Notes: generated by a model from the sequence alone, not told the origin. Positions 1-8,647 are shown, numbered from the stretch's first letter. The stretch: 64,000 nucleotides of DNA from Streptomyces sp. AC512_CC834 (GCF_019049325.1 NZ_JAGMUO010000104.1:194693-258692), one strand, 5' to 3'. A program made the numbers and translations.

Positions 1-87
1 CACTTCCTGATCGGACTTGAAGTCCTTCATGGTCTGCTTGCCCTCGGCCCTGGGGACGAGCTGGAGCAGTGCGTTGCCGTCAGCCAT
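1..87 (-). CDS. korB: 2-oxoacid:ferredoxin oxidoreductase beta subunit, N-terminal end only
   Basis: Only the first 29 codons lie in the window, reading leftward from an ATG at 87 and running off the left edge. The visible peptide begins MADGNALLQLVPRAEGKQT. The KorB subunit carries the TPP site and an Fe-S cluster, but neither is in view, so the call rests on position. Its start overlaps the last 8 bases of korA, and a GGAGGCC-type ribosome site lies inside the korA 3' end. This is the usual translationally coupled korA-korB arrangement. Confidence 0.8.
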   Translation of the reverse strand, partial: MADGNALLQLVPRAEGKQTMKDFKSDQEV

Positions 88-2017
88 CGTTGGCCTCCTT
101 CAGGACCGTGGCGAGCTGTTCCGCCTTGAACGGCATGCCGTTGACCTGGTTGTACGACGCCGCGTCGACCAGGTACTTCGCCCGGATCAGGGTGGCGAGC
201 TGCCCGAGGTTCATCTCGGGGATCACCACCTTGTCGTACCTCTCCAGCACCGCGCCGAGATTGGACGGGAAGGGGTTGAGATGGCGCAGGTGGGCCTGCG
301 CGATCCGGCCGCCCTCCTTGCGGATCCGGCGCACGGCGGCGGTGATGGGGCCGTACGTCGAGCCCCAGCCCAGCACCAGCGTCTTCGCGCCGTCCGGGTC
401 GTCGACCTCCAGGTCGGGGACGTCGATGCCGTCGATCTTGGCCTGCCGGGTGCGGACCATGAAGTCGTGGTTGGCGGGGTCGTAGGAGATGTTCCCGGTG
501 CCGTCCTGCTTCTCGATGCCGCCGATGCGGTGCTCCAGGCCCGGCGTGCCCGGCACCGCCCAGGGCCGGGCGAGGGTGTGCGGGTCGCGCTTGAACGGCC
601 AGAAGACGTCGGTGCCGTCGTCCAGCGTGTGGTTCGGACCCTGCGCGAACCGCACCGCGAGATCCGGCAGCCCGTCCACCTCGGGGATCCGCCAGGGCTC
701 CGAGCCGTTGGCCAGATAGCCGTCGGACAGGAGGAAGACCGGGGTGCGGTAGGTGAGCGCGATCCGTGCCGCCTCCAACGCCGCCTCGAAGCAGTCCGCC
801 GGGGTGCGCGGGGCGATGACCGGGACCGGTGCCTCACCATTGCGCCCGTACATGGCCTGCAGCAGGTCGGCCTGCTCCGTCTTGGTCGGCAGACCGGTGG
901 AGGGACCACCGCGCTGGATGTCCACGACCAGCAGCGGCAGCTCCAGGGAGACCGCCAGGCCGATCGTCTCGCTCTTGAGCGCCACACCGGGACCGGACGT
1001 CGTCGTCACCGCGAACGAACCGCCGAACGCCGCGCCCAGCGCCGCACCGATCCCGGCGATCTCGTCCTCGGCCTGGAAGGTCCGCACCCCGAAGTTCTTG
1101 TGCCGGCTCAGCTCGTGCAGGATGTCCGAGGCCGGGGTGATCGGGTACGAGCCCAGGAAGAGCGGCAGGTCCGCCCGCCGGGACGAGGCGATCAGGCCGT
1201 AGGCCAGCGCCAGGTTCCCGGAGATGTTGCGGTAGGTGCCGGGCGGGAACGCCGTCGCCGCCGGTGCCACCTCGTAGGAGACCGCGAAGTCCTCCGTCGT
1301 CTCACCGAAGTTCCAGCCCGCGCGGTAGGCCGCGATGTTGGCCGCGGCGATGTCGGGCTTCTTCGCGAACTTCGACTTCAGGAACTTCTCCGTGCCCTCC
1401 GTGGGCCGGTGGTACATCCAGCTCAGCAGCCCGAGCGCGAACATGTTCTTGCTGCGCTCGGCCTCCTTGCGGCTGAGGTCGAACTCCTTGAGGGCCTCGA
1501 CGGTCAGCGTGGTCAGCGGCACCGGATGCAGGTGGTACCCGTCCAGCGAGCCGTCCTCCAGCGGAGAGGTGTCGTAGCCCACCTTCTGCATCGCGCGCTT
1601 GGTGAACTCGTCCGTGTTGACGATGATCTCCGCGCCGCGCGGCAGGTCTCCCACGTTCGCCTTCAGCGCGGCCGGGTTCATTGCGACCAGCACGTTGGGG
1701 GCGTCGCCCGGCGTCAGGATGTCGTGGTCCGCGAAGTGCAACTGGAACGACGAGACGCCCGGCAGGGTGCCGGCGGGTGCCCGGATCTCGGCCGGGAAGT
1801 TCGGCAGCGTCGACAGGTCGTTGCCGAACAACGCCGTCTCCGAGGTGAAACGGTCCCCGGTGAGCTGCATCCCGTCGCCCGAGTCCCCCGCGAACCTGAT
1901 GATCACCCGGTCCAGCCGACGGACGTCCTTCGCCCCGACCGGTTTGCGCTGCGCTCCCACGACGGTCTCGTCGGTTCCGTCGGCCTGCTCCGCTGGGCTG
2001 CTGACCTGGCTGGTCAC
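80..2017 (-). CDS. korA: 2-oxoglutarate (2-oxoacid):ferredoxin oxidoreductase alpha subunit
   Basis: A 645-residue alpha subunit of the CoA-dependent 2-oxoacid:ferredoxin oxidoreductase, which with KorB oxidises 2-oxoglutarate to succinyl-CoA and passes the electrons to ferredoxin. The N-terminal third (about 35-220) is the gamma-type domain, starting with IIRFAGDSGDGMQLTGDRF. From about residue 255 follows the pyrimidine/TPP-partner domain (GSYPITPASDILHEL, then FQAEDEIAGIGAALGAAFGG). The C-terminal part holds the transketolase-like domain II (KTLVLGWGSTYGP, then LRHLNPFP). This gamma-alpha fusion is the form found in actinobacteria. It is followed directly by korB in an 8-bp overlap. A possible promoter lies about 220 bp upstream. 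Proximity to a complex I-like operon that lacks its NADH module makes a shared ferredoxin pool worth considering (inference). Confidence 0.95.
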   Translation of the reverse strand: MTSQVSSPAEQADGTDETVVGAQRKPVGAKDVRRLDRVIIRFAGDSGDGMQLTGDRFTSETALFGNDLSTLPNFPAEIRAPAGTLPGVSSFQLHFADHDILTPGDAPNVLVAMNPAALKANVGDLPRGAEIIVNTDEFTKRAMQKVGYDTSPLEDGSLDGYHLHPVPLTTLTVEALKEFDLSRKEAERSKNMFALGLLSWMYHRPTEGTEKFLKSKFAKKPDIAAANIAAYRAGWNFGETTEDFAVSYEVAPAATAFPPGTYRNISGNLALAYGLIASSRRADLPLFLGSYPITPASDILHELSRHKNFGVRTFQAEDEIAGIGAALGAAFGGSFAVTTTSGPGVALKSETIGLAVSLELPLLVVDIQRGGPSTGLPTKTEQADLLQAMYGRNGEAPVPVIAPRTPADCFEAALEAARIALTYRTPVFLLSDGYLANGSEPWRIPEVDGLPDLAVRFAQGPNHTLDDGTDVFWPFKRDPHTLARPWAVPGTPGLEHRIGGIEKQDGTGNISYDPANHDFMVRTRQAKIDGIDVPDLEVDDPDGAKTLVLGWGSTYGPITAAVRRIRKEGGRIAQAHLRHLNPFPSNLGAVLERYDKVVIPEMNLGQLATLIRAKYLVDAASYNQVNGMPFKAEQLATVLKEANDG

Positions 2018-2234
2018 TGAACTGGACCTCCCTCGGGACGGCTGTCCGGGGACTGGTCTCCCACCGACCGTCCCGGGATCAACCCTACGTCCGCACGCCG
2101 TGACTTCCGGTGGACATTCGCATGATGGACATGACTTCGAGATGGCCCGCAGCCCTGGAATCCCAAGGATTTCCCGCCTCCCGACACTGGTGGGGACGCC
2201 GCCTGTCCGCGCTTCGGTTTCTCATTCGTCCGGA

Positions 2235-2262
2235 TGAGTACCCGACCCGCCGAGCCGGTCAA
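2235..2262 (-). promoter_or_regulatory. Candidate promoter for korAB
   Basis: Reading leftward, TTGACC at 2262-2257 is followed after 16 bp by TACTCA at 2240-2235. This resembles the housekeeping sigma (HrdB) pattern TTGAC-N16-18-TANNNT, although the final T of the -10 is one base displaced. It sits in the 272-bp gap between the response regulator stop and korA, which otherwise shows no gene. Motif-only evidence. Confidence 0.35.
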
Positions 2263-2289
2263 CCGCTTCCGGTACGTGAGCCACTCGTG

Positions 2290-2949
2290 TCAGGAATTGA
2301 GATAGGTGAGCACAGCGAGCACCCGCCGGTGATCACCGTCGCTCGGGGACAGACCCAGCTTCATGAAGATGTTGCTGACGTGCTTCTCCACGGCACCGTC
2401 GCTCACGACCAACTGCCGGGCGATCGCGGAGTTGGTCCGGCCCTCGGCCATCAGCCCCAGCACCTCGCGCTCCCGCGGAGTGAGCCCCGCCAGCACGTCC
2501 TGCTTGCGGCTGCGCCCGAGGAGCTGCGCGACCACCTCCGGGTCCAGCGCCGTACCCCCCTCCGCCACACGGACCACCGCGTCCACGAACTCCCGCACCT
2601 CGGCCACCCGGTCCTTGAGCAGATAACCGACGCCCCGACTGGAACCGGCCAGCAGCTCCGTGGCGTAGCGCTCCTCCACGTACTGGGACAGCACCAGCAC
2701 GCCGAGGCCGGGATGCGCCTTGCGCAGCCGTACCGACGCGCGCACCCCCTCGTCGGTGTGCGTGGGCGGCATCCGTACGTCCGCCACCACGACGTCCGGC
2801 AGCTCGCCCTGCGCGTCCAGCTCGGTGATGGTCTTGATCAGTGCCTCACCGTCGCCGACACCGGCGACGACGTCGTGCCCACGGTCGGTCAGCAACCGGG
2901 TCAGCCCCTCTCTGAGCAGCACTGAATCCTCGGCGATGACCACCCGCAC
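2290..2949 (-). CDS. NarL/FixJ-family response regulator
   Basis: Two-component response regulator of about 219 residues. It has a receiver domain (RVVIAEDSVLLREGL, phospho-acceptor Asp57 in VVVADVRMPP, conserved Lys in GYLLKDRV) and a C-terminal LuxR-type helix-turn-helix (LTPREREVLGLMAEGRTN, then KHVSNIFMKLGL). I chose the GTG at 2949 because GGAGG lies 5 bases upstream and because it aligns with the N-terminus of the paralogue at 58088. An upstream in-frame GTG at 2961 would add four residues. It lies downstream of two sensor kinases on the same strand and is separated from them by about 340 bp of repeat-rich sequence. Its target genes are not evident; the flanking kor and nuo units are candidates by position only. 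Confidence 0.9.
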   Translation of the reverse strand: MRVVIAEDSVLLREGLTRLLTDRGHDVVAGVGDGEALIKTITELDAQGELPDVVVADVRMPPTHTDEGVRASVRLRKAHPGLGVLVLSQYVEERYATELLAGSSRGVGYLLKDRVAEVREFVDAVVRVAEGGTALDPEVVAQLLGRSRKQDVLAGLTPREREVLGLMAEGRTNSAIARQLVVSDGAVEKHVSNIFMKLGLSPSDGDHRRVLAVLTYLNS

Positions 2950-3290
2950 CCTGTCCTCCACGATCCTCGGTCCCCCACAGCCTGTGCACCTCACGATCCG
3001 CGCGGCACACGCCGCGTCCACGAACCGTCCGTGCGACAGGTCCAGCATTCCAGCATCGGAGGCCGAACGCCCTCGGGCAACGGGAAGAGAACGGGAAGTC
3101 CGGGGTGTCAGTCCGGGTTCGGCCGCTCGGTGGCCGATTTTCGCCTGCGCACCCCTGCGCACCCCTGCGCACCCCTGCACACGCCGCCGCACGCCGCCCG
3201 CCCCCGCGGGCGCGTGCAGGATCCGGGTCCGGCTCGGTCCGGGTCCAGGTCCGGATCCGGGTCCAGGTCCAGGTCCAGGTCCGGGTCGGT
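2950..3290. other. Repeat-rich 341-bp gap between sensor kinase and response regulator
   Basis: No convincing gene. The gap holds a short decamer repeat (CGCACCCCTG, about three copies near 3148-3178). Immediately after the kinase stop (in its direction of transcription) there is a run of hexamer repeats CCAGGT/CCGGGT near 3225-3290. Long frames crossing the region on both strands are by-products of these repeats and of high GC. A kinase and regulator this far apart may have separate promoters, but I could not pick one. Confidence 0.6.
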
Positions 3291-4658
3291 CTACCTGGTG
3301 ACCGGCTCGGTCCGCCACGGCAGCTCCGCCGTGACCCGCGTCGGCCCTCCGGCCGGGGAGTCCACCACGAGGATCCCGTCCACCGCGTCGAGCCGCTCCG
3401 CCAGTCCGGCCAGCCCGGACCCGGCGGACGCGTCCGCACCGCCCATGCCGTTGTCCACGACCTGGAGCATCAGCCGGTTCTCCACCCGCCACACCTCCAC
3501 GGCGGCCGACGTGGCCCGCGCGTGCTTGCTTATGTTCTGGAGCAGCTCCGAGACGGTGAAGTAGGCGATGCCCTCGATCGCCGACACCGGCCGCTCCGCC
3601 AGGTCCACCTCCACCCGCACCGGCACGGCGCAGCGCGAGGCGACCGCCGACAGCGCCGCGTCCAGACCGCGGTCGGTCAGTACGGCGGGGTGGATGCCCC
3701 GGGCCAGGTCCCGCAGCTCCTGGAGGGCCGTCTTCACCTCGCCGTGCGCCTCGTCGACCATGACGGCCGCGGCCCGGGGGTCTTCCCTCAGCTTCTCCTT
3801 GGCCAGGCCCAGCCCCATGGCCAGGTTGACCAGGCGGGCCTGCGCCCCGTCGTGCAGGTCGCGCTCGATGCGCCGCAGGTCGGCCGCGGCCGTGTCGACC
3901 ACGGCCCCCCGGTCCGACTCCAGCTCCACGACGCGCGTCGCCAGCCGCGACGGTCCGAGCAGCCCGTGCACCATGACCCGGTCCACCATCGTCAGCGCCC
4001 GCACGAGCCACGGCGTCGCCAGGGTGAACAGCAGCCCGACCAGCGCGGTCACGGTGATCTCGAAGGGGTTGTCCAGGTAGACCTGGTGCGTCTCGTCGCC
4101 GTATAGCTGGAGCCCGTCCTGGCCGGCGTACATCGGGAACACCCAGAACCACAGCGGATACGTCAGCATCGTCCAGCCGGTCGTCCAGACGGCCACGGAG
4201 ACGACGAAGGAGAACACGGCCCAGGGAAACTGCAGCAGCGCGTACAACAGGCTCCGCCAGGAGGTGCCGCTCTTGAGCACGGCCCCCATCCAGCCCATCG
4301 CGCCCTGCTTCTTCAGCCGCAGCGGTTCCGGGTCGGACACCTGGAGCCCCAGCAGGGCGCGCGCCCGCACCCGCTCCATCGCGCCAAAGCCCCGGCACCC
4401 GGCGAGTGCGGCCGCCAGCACCGGCACACCCAGGAACGTCACCAGCAGGCCCGCTCCCAGCGACATCATCGTGACGGCGTACGTGAAGAGCAGGATGCCG
4501 ACCGGCAGACCCACCAGGACATAGCCGAACTCTCGCCAACTGCGTGCTTCGAACGGTGCCCGCAGTCCCGCCGGCAGCCGGTGGCGACGCGCCCCGGTGT
4601 CCCCGGGAATGCCGGACCCGCCCCCGAGCCCGTAACTCTGTCCGTATTCCGTGGCCAT
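3291..4658 (-). CDS. Membrane sensor histidine kinase (HisKA_3 type), copy 1
   Basis: A 455-residue two-component sensor kinase. The N-terminal half has about four to five hydrophobic segments (roughly 45-90, 140-175, 200-230) with almost no extracytoplasmic domain, the layout of intramembrane-sensing kinases. The phospho-acceptor His269 lies in the HisKA_3 motif RRIERDLHDGAQARLVNLA. The ATPase domain has SELLQNISKHA, a DNGMGGA N-box/G1 and GLAGLAERLDAVDG. The ATG at 4658 is preceded by AAGGACG; an upstream in-frame ATG would only add a non-homologous extension. The next gene on its 5' side is a paralogous kinase (about 180 bp away) and the response regulator follows downstream. Part of its kinase region is nearly identical at the DNA level to the second copy. 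Confidence 0.9.
   Translation of the reverse strand: MATEYGQSYGLGGGSGIPGDTGARRHRLPAGLRAPFEARSWREFGYVLVGLPVGILLFTYAVTMMSLGAGLLVTFLGVPVLAAALAGCRGFGAMERVRARALLGLQVSDPEPLRLKKQGAMGWMGAVLKSGTSWRSLLYALLQFPWAVFSFVVSVAVWTTGWTMLTYPLWFWVFPMYAGQDGLQLYGDETHQVYLDNPFEITVTALVGLLFTLATPWLVRALTMVDRVMVHGLLGPSRLATRVVELESDRGAVVDTAAADLRRIERDLHDGAQARLVNLAMGLGLAKEKLREDPRAAAVMVDEAHGEVKTALQELRDLARGIHPAVLTDRGLDAALSAVASRCAVPVRVEVDLAERPVSAIEGIAYFTVSELLQNISKHARATSAAVEVWRVENRLMLQVVDNGMGGADASAGSGLAGLAERLDAVDGILVVDSPAGGPTRVTAELPWRTEPVTR
3791..3926 (-). repeat. Near-identical block shared with the second kinase (copy at 5373-5508)
   Basis: The 136 bp here match 5373-5508 at every position except one (G at 3904 versus A at 5486). 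The first 113 bp are perfectly identical. The block encodes the dimerisation/phospho-acceptor helix around RRIERDLHDGAQARLV. Identity extends over silent positions, while the flanking coding sequence is clearly diverged. Recent gene conversion between tandem paralogues is the simplest reading. Confidence 0.85.
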
Positions 4659-4836
4659 CGGTGCCGTCCTTCTCCTCGTCCTAAGGCTGTGCTGTCGTAA
4701 CTCCACCCTCGTCGACCGCGCCGTTCCGGCCAATGGAGCTCGTCGGCGTCTGGAGAGGGGGGTTTTCCCTACCCCTGGGCCTGGGACGTGGACCCGGGAC
4801 CCGGACCCGGGGGTACGGAGTGGTTCGGGGCTTCAG

Positions 4837-6075
4837 CTACTTCGTGGCGGAGGTACGGGAGGTGCCCGAGGACGCGTCGGCTTCCGTGCGGTCCCGCCAC
4901 GGCAGCTCGGCCGTGATGGAAGTCGGGCCGCCCTGCGGCGAGTCGACGACGAAGAGACCGTCGACGGCGGACAGCCGGTCGGCGAGGCCCTTCATCCCCG
5001 TACCGCCCTCGAGGCTCGCACCCCCGTGGCCGTCGTCTCCCACCTGTATGAGCAGTCGGTCGGACGACCGCCACACCTCCACGGAGGCGGACCTCGCCCC
5101 ACTGTGCTTGCTGACGTTCTGGAGCAGCTCCGAGACGGTGAAGTAGGCGATGCCCTCGATGGCCGCCGCGGGGCGCTCCGTCAGGTCGACGGTCACCCTG
5201 ACCGGCACGGTGCAGCGGGAGGAGACCGAGGAGAGCGCCGCGTCCAGGCCGCGGTCGGTGAGGACGGCCGGATGGATGCCGCGGGCCAGGTCCCGCAACT
5301 CCTGCAGGGCCAGCTTCACCTCGCCGTGCGCCTCGTCGACCATGGTCGCCGCCGCGTCGGGATCCTCCAGGAGCTTCTCCTTGGCCAGGCCCAGCCCCAT
5401 GGCCAGGTTGACCAGGCGGGCCTGCGCCCCGTCGTGCAGGTCGCGCTCGATGCGCCGCAGGTCGGCCGCGGCCGTGTCGACCACGACCCCCCGGTCCGAC
5501 TCCAGCTCGGCGATCCGCCGCTCCAGCTCGTCGGAGGGGGACAGCAGCGCGCGCACCATCGCCCGGTCGGCGTTGGCCAGGCCCCGCGCGATGAACGGCA
5601 GGACCGGCCACAGCAGGAACAACGACGTCAGCGTGACGACGAAGGTGAGAACCCCCCAGGGGAACCGGATGAAGTCGTACAGAACGGTGCGCCAGCCCAC
5701 CGGGTCCTTCAAGGACATCCACAACTGCGAGAAGAAGCCGCCATTCCCCCGCAAGGGCAGCGGGCTCGGCTCGTCCACCCGTACTCCGAGCAGCGCCCGG
5801 GCCCGCGCCCGCTCCAGCTTGCCCAACTGCCTGGCGCCCAGCAGGCCGGCCGCCAGCAGCGGGAGCCCGATCACCGTGAGCGTCAACCCGACGCCCACGG
5901 CCAGCATCGTCACGACGTAGGTGAATCCGATCAGCGCCGCCGGGAGATTCGCCAGCAGGTGGGCGATCTCCTTCCAGGTGTGCCGGTCGTAGGCGAACCG
6001 GGCCGGCGGCAGGTGGCCACCGGTCGCCCCACCGGCGAGCCCGGTGGGGGTCGAAGTCGAGACGTGTTCGGTCAT
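4837..6075 (-). CDS. Membrane sensor histidine kinase (HisKA_3 type), copy 2
   Basis: A 412-residue paralogue of the preceding kinase with the same plan. The membrane segments lie near 45-80 and 140-165. Then come a coiled linker (ELERRIAELESDRG), His214 in RRIERDLHDGAQARLVNLA, and an ATPase domain with SELLQNVSKHSGARSA, GDDGHGGAS and GMKGLADRLSAVDG. The start at 6075 (MTEHVSTST) is preferred because the 29-residue extension of the longer frame has no family resemblance. It lies divergent to nuoA with 186 bp between the two starts. Whether the two kinases act on the one adjacent regulator, hetero-dimerise or act separately cannot be read from sequence. Confidence 0.9.
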   Translation of the reverse strand: MTEHVSTSTPTGLAGGATGGHLPPARFAYDRHTWKEIAHLLANLPAALIGFTYVVTMLAVGVGLTLTVIGLPLLAAGLLGARQLGKLERARARALLGVRVDEPSPLPLRGNGGFFSQLWMSLKDPVGWRTVLYDFIRFPWGVLTFVVTLTSLFLLWPVLPFIARGLANADRAMVRALLSPSDELERRIAELESDRGVVVDTAAADLRRIERDLHDGAQARLVNLAMGLGLAKEKLLEDPDAAATMVDEAHGEVKLALQELRDLARGIHPAVLTDRGLDAALSSVSSRCTVPVRVTVDLTERPAAAIEGIAYFTVSELLQNVSKHSGARSASVEVWRSSDRLLIQVGDDGHGGASLEGGTGMKGLADRLSAVDGLFVVDSPQGGPTSITAELPWRDRTEADASSGTSRTSATK

Positions 6076-6176
6076 ACGAGCCAGCGTGCCGTGCGGCGAG
6101 ACGCCGCGCCATGAGGCGGACCGCCGGGATGAACTGAGGAAAACCCCACCCCCGCGTCCCAAGGTACGACGGGCTG

Positions 6177-6205
6177 CTTACCGTCTCTTTATCAGGCCCT
6201 AGACT
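6177..6205 (+). promoter_or_regulatory. Candidate promoter of the nuo operon
   Basis: TAGACT at 6200-6205 fits the actinobacterial -10 pattern TANNNT. A weak -35 (CTTACC, 6177-6182) lies 17 bp upstream. It sits about 57 bp before the nuoA GTG, between the divergent kinase gene and nuoA. Motif evidence only. Confidence 0.45.
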
Positions 6206-6261
6206 CCCGTCCGTACAGATCGTCGAACAGCAGCGTTCACGACAGGGAGCGAGGAACGCAC

Positions 6262-6657
6262 GTGCCGGAACCGACCGTCGGGCTCGCCGCGGACTATTTC
6301 CAGTCCTACTCGGTCGTCGGCCTGCTCGCCGTCGTGGGGGTGCTCTTCGTCGCCGTCGCCTTCGGTGCCGGGCGCCTGCTGCGGCCGGTGGTCCCGACGC
6401 CCGAGAAGCTGCTGACGTACGAATGCGGCGTCGACCCCGTCGGCGAGGGCTGGGCACACACCCAGGTCCGCTACTACGTGTACGCGTTCCTCTACGTCAT
6501 CTTCGCGGTCGACTCGATCTTCCTCTTCCCCTGGGCGACGGTCTTCGCCGACCCTGGTTACGGCGCGACGACCCTCGTGGAGATGTTCATCTTCCTCGGC
6601 TTCCTCGCCGTGGGTCTGTTGTACGCATACAAGAAGGGCGTCCTGTCGTGGACGTGA
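6262..6657 (+). CDS. nuoA: NADH-quinone oxidoreductase subunit A-like protein
   Basis: A 131-residue membrane subunit of a complex I-type proton pump. It has three predicted helices (about 18-38, 72-92, 105-123) and the family signature YECGVDPVGEGW in the loop after helix 1. The GTG start at 6262 is preceded by AGGGAGCGAGG. It is the first gene of a ten-gene run (A-B-C-H-I-J-K-L-M-N) in which almost every stop overlaps the next start. Streptomycetes normally carry a complete 14-subunit nuo operon elsewhere, so this is likely the second, partial set. Confidence 0.93.
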   Translation: MPEPTVGLAADYFQSYSVVGLLAVVGVLFVAVAFGAGRLLRPVVPTPEKLLTYECGVDPVGEGWAHTQVRYYVYAFLYVIFAVDSIFLFPWATVFADPGYGATTLVEMFIFLGFLAVGLLYAYKKGVLSWT

Positions 6658-7325
6658 ACCCCGCCGCACCCGTCCCCGCACCCGTCCCCGCACCCGTGCC
6701 GCTCCCCGAGCCCAAGCGGCTGGGCACCCTCGCACGCCTCGCCCCGGAGCCGATGAAGGTCGTCCTGAACTGGGGCCGCCGCTACTCCCTGTGGGTCTTC
6801 AACTTCGGCCTCGCCTGCTGCGCGATCGAGTTCATCGCCGCGTCGATGGCCCGCCACGACTTCATCCGGCTCGGCGTCATCCCGTTCGCGCCGGGCCCCC
6901 GCCAGGCCGACCTGATGGTCGTCTCGGGCACGGTGACCGACAAGATGGCCCCTGCCGTCAAGCGGCTGTACGAGCAGATGCCCGAGCCGAAGTACGTCAT
7001 CTCCTTCGGGGCCTGCTCCAACTGCGGCGGCCCCTACTGGGACTCCTACTCCGTGACGAAGGGCGTCGACCAGATCATCCCCGTCGACGTCTACGTTCCC
7101 GGCTGCCCGCCGCGCCCCGAGGCGCTGCTCCAGGGGATCCTCAAGCTCCAGGAGAAGATCGCGCGGGAGTCGCTGGGGGAGCGGTACGGCACCCCGCCCC
7201 GGCCGTCGACGGCCGCGCTGCAGAGCGGCCTGGTGCGACCGCCGGCCTCAGACACGACCCCGGATACGACCCCGGATACGGCCCCAGACACGGACACGGA
7301 CACGGACTCGGGAGAGGGCCGATGA
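6648..7325 (+). CDS. nuoB: NADH-quinone oxidoreductase subunit B-like protein (N2 cluster subunit)
   Basis: A 225-residue soluble subunit that should carry the terminal [4Fe-4S] cluster N2. All four ligands are present: the tandem Cys57-Cys58 (FGLACCAIEF), Cys123 (GACSNCGGPYWDSY) and Cys153 (VYVPGCPPRPEALL). The GTG at 6648 overlaps the end of nuoA by 10 bases; an in-frame GTG at 6654 is an alternative. The N-terminus has a Pro-Ala-Pro-Val repeat encoded by 12-bp DNA repeats. The last 25 or so residues are a DTTPDTTPD-like acidic repeat with no counterpart in usual NuoB (about 160-220 residues). Its normal partner NuoD, which forms the quinone pocket with it, is not encoded here. Confidence 0.95.
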   Translation: MDVNPAAPVPAPVPAPVPLPEPKRLGTLARLAPEPMKVVLNWGRRYSLWVFNFGLACCAIEFIAASMARHDFIRLGVIPFAPGPRQADLMVVSGTVTDKMAPAVKRLYEQMPEPKYVISFGACSNCGGPYWDSYSVTKGVDQIIPVDVYVPGCPPRPEALLQGILKLQEKIARESLGERYGTPPRPSTAALQSGLVRPPASDTTPDTTPDTAPDTDTDTDSGEGR

Positions 7326-8647
7326 CCGCGGTCGGCTGGCTGCCCGCCGACGTCGGGGAACTGTTCGGTACGGAGGCCACGGCCGAGGAGTCGTACGACG
7401 TCCTGACCGTGGACGTGCCGCCGGCGTCCTGGATCTCCGCCCTGGAGACCGCGCGTGACCGCCTGGGCTGCACGTACTTCGACTGGCTGAGCGCGGTCGA
7501 CGAACCGGGCACCGGGTTCCGCGTCGCGGCCCATGTCGTGGCGCTGGGACCGGTCCGCCGGCTGCTGCTGCGTACGACGGTCCCGCACGAGGCCCCGGTC
7601 CTGCCCACCGCCGTCGCGGTGTACGCGGGCGCGGCCTGGCACGAGCGCGAGACCCACGAGATGTTCGGCGTCGCCTTCGAGGACCACCCCGCGCTGGAGC
7701 ATCTGCTCCTGCCGGAGGGTTTCGAGGGTCACCCGCTGCGCAAGGACTTCGTCCTCGCCGCCCGCGTCGCCAAGGCCTGGCCGGGTGCCAAGGAGCCCGG
7801 CGAGTCCGATCACGGCGGCCCCCGTCGCCGCCAGATGCTGCCGCCGGGCGTCCCCGACCCCAACGAGTGGGGTCCGCTGAAGGGCCAGCTACCCCCCGCT
7901 CCGGCCCGCCCGGCACGCGGTGCGGGGCGGGCGGCGGGGGAGCGTCCGGCCCGCGCGGCAGGCGAACGTCCGGCCCGCCGTGCCCGCACGGCCGCCGAGG
8001 GCTCCGTCGGCCAGACGGCGCCCGGCACCGAACCCCCGGCCACTCCGCGCCGTACCCGCACGGCCGCCGAGGGCTCGGCCAGCCAGACCTCCCCGGGCGG
8101 CCAGGACTCCCCGGCCGCCCCGCCCCCGGCGGCACCGGCGCCCCGGCGGTCGCGCAGTGCGAGCCAGGGTTCCGCGTCCCAGCGAGCGTCCGGCCCGGCG
8201 GACGAACCCACCGCCGAGTCGGACGCCGGGCAGCAGCAGGGCGTCGCCGACTCCGGTGCCCCGGCGGGTCGGCCGGACGTCTCCGGCGGCGGGCCGTCGG
8301 ACCACGTGGGCTCCGGCCCAACCCCCCGGGGCGACGACGACACCGCCCCCTCCTCGCCCGCCGGGGAACCGGCCCCGGAGCCGACGCCCTCGACACCGCG
8401 CGGCATGGACGCGCCGTGGCACCACGCCCGCCCGGCGTTCGACGAGCCTGCCGAAACCGGGCCCGGAAGCGAGCCCGGCCCCTCCGAAGAGCCGGACGCT
8501 CCCAAGGACCGTGCCGTACCCGACGAGCCGGACGCTCCTGCCGAGCCGGACGTTTCCGCCGGGCCGGACGCTCCCCAGGAATCCGACACCTCCGACGAGA
8601 CCGACACCCCCAGGAAACCCCCGAACTCCCCAGGAGGCCCGCAGTGA
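7322..8647 (+). CDS. nuoC: NADH-quinone oxidoreductase subunit C-like protein with long disordered tail
   Basis: Residues 1 to about 185 are a recognisable NuoC (30-kDa) domain, with the signature HERETHEMFGVAFEDHP followed by LLLPEGFEGHPLRKDF. The remaining 255 or so residues are low-complexity sequence. They begin Pro/Ala/Arg-rich with repeated ERPAR and RTAAEGS segments, then become acidic with repeated EPD and GPD units. The tail has no NuoD features, so this is not a NuoCD fusion. The start ATG overlaps the nuoB stop (ATGA), and the stop overlaps the nuoH GTG. The total of 441 residues compares with about 180-250 in typical NuoC. Confidence 0.9.
   Translation: MTAVGWLPADVGELFGTEATAEESYDVLTVDVPPASWISALETARDRLGCTYFDWLSAVDEPGTGFRVAAHVVALGPVRRLLLRTTVPHEAPVLPTAVAVYAGAAWHERETHEMFGVAFEDHPALEHLLLPEGFEGHPLRKDFVLAARVAKAWPGAKEPGESDHGGPRRRQMLPPGVPDPNEWGPLKGQLPPAPARPARGAGRAAGERPARAAGERPARRARTAAEGSVGQTAPGTEPPATPRRTRTAAEGSASQTSPGGQDSPAAPPPAAPAPRRSRSASQGSASQRASGPADEPTAESDAGQQQGVADSGAPAGRPDVSGGGPSDHVGSGPTPRGDDDTAPSSPAGEPAPEPTPSTPRGMDAPWHHARPAFDEPAETGPGSEPGPSEEPDAPKDRAVPDEPDAPAEPDVSAGPDAPQESDTSDETDTPRKPPNSPGGPQ

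Noticed and set aside
17..2020. 667-codon plus-strand frame opposite korA
   Set aside because: Same antisense effect; korA has full family motifs on the other strand and the frame has none.
2290..4539. Single minus-strand frame of 749 codons spanning the regulator and part of the first kinase
   Set aside because: Only its C-terminal 219 codons match a response regulator. The upstream part is the wrong frame of the kinase gene joined through repeat sequence, not a hybrid kinase.
7880..8647. Possibility that the nuoC tail is a fused NuoD
   Set aside because: NuoD has long conserved hydrogenase-like motifs. The tail is Pro/Ala/Asp/Glu low-complexity with none of them.
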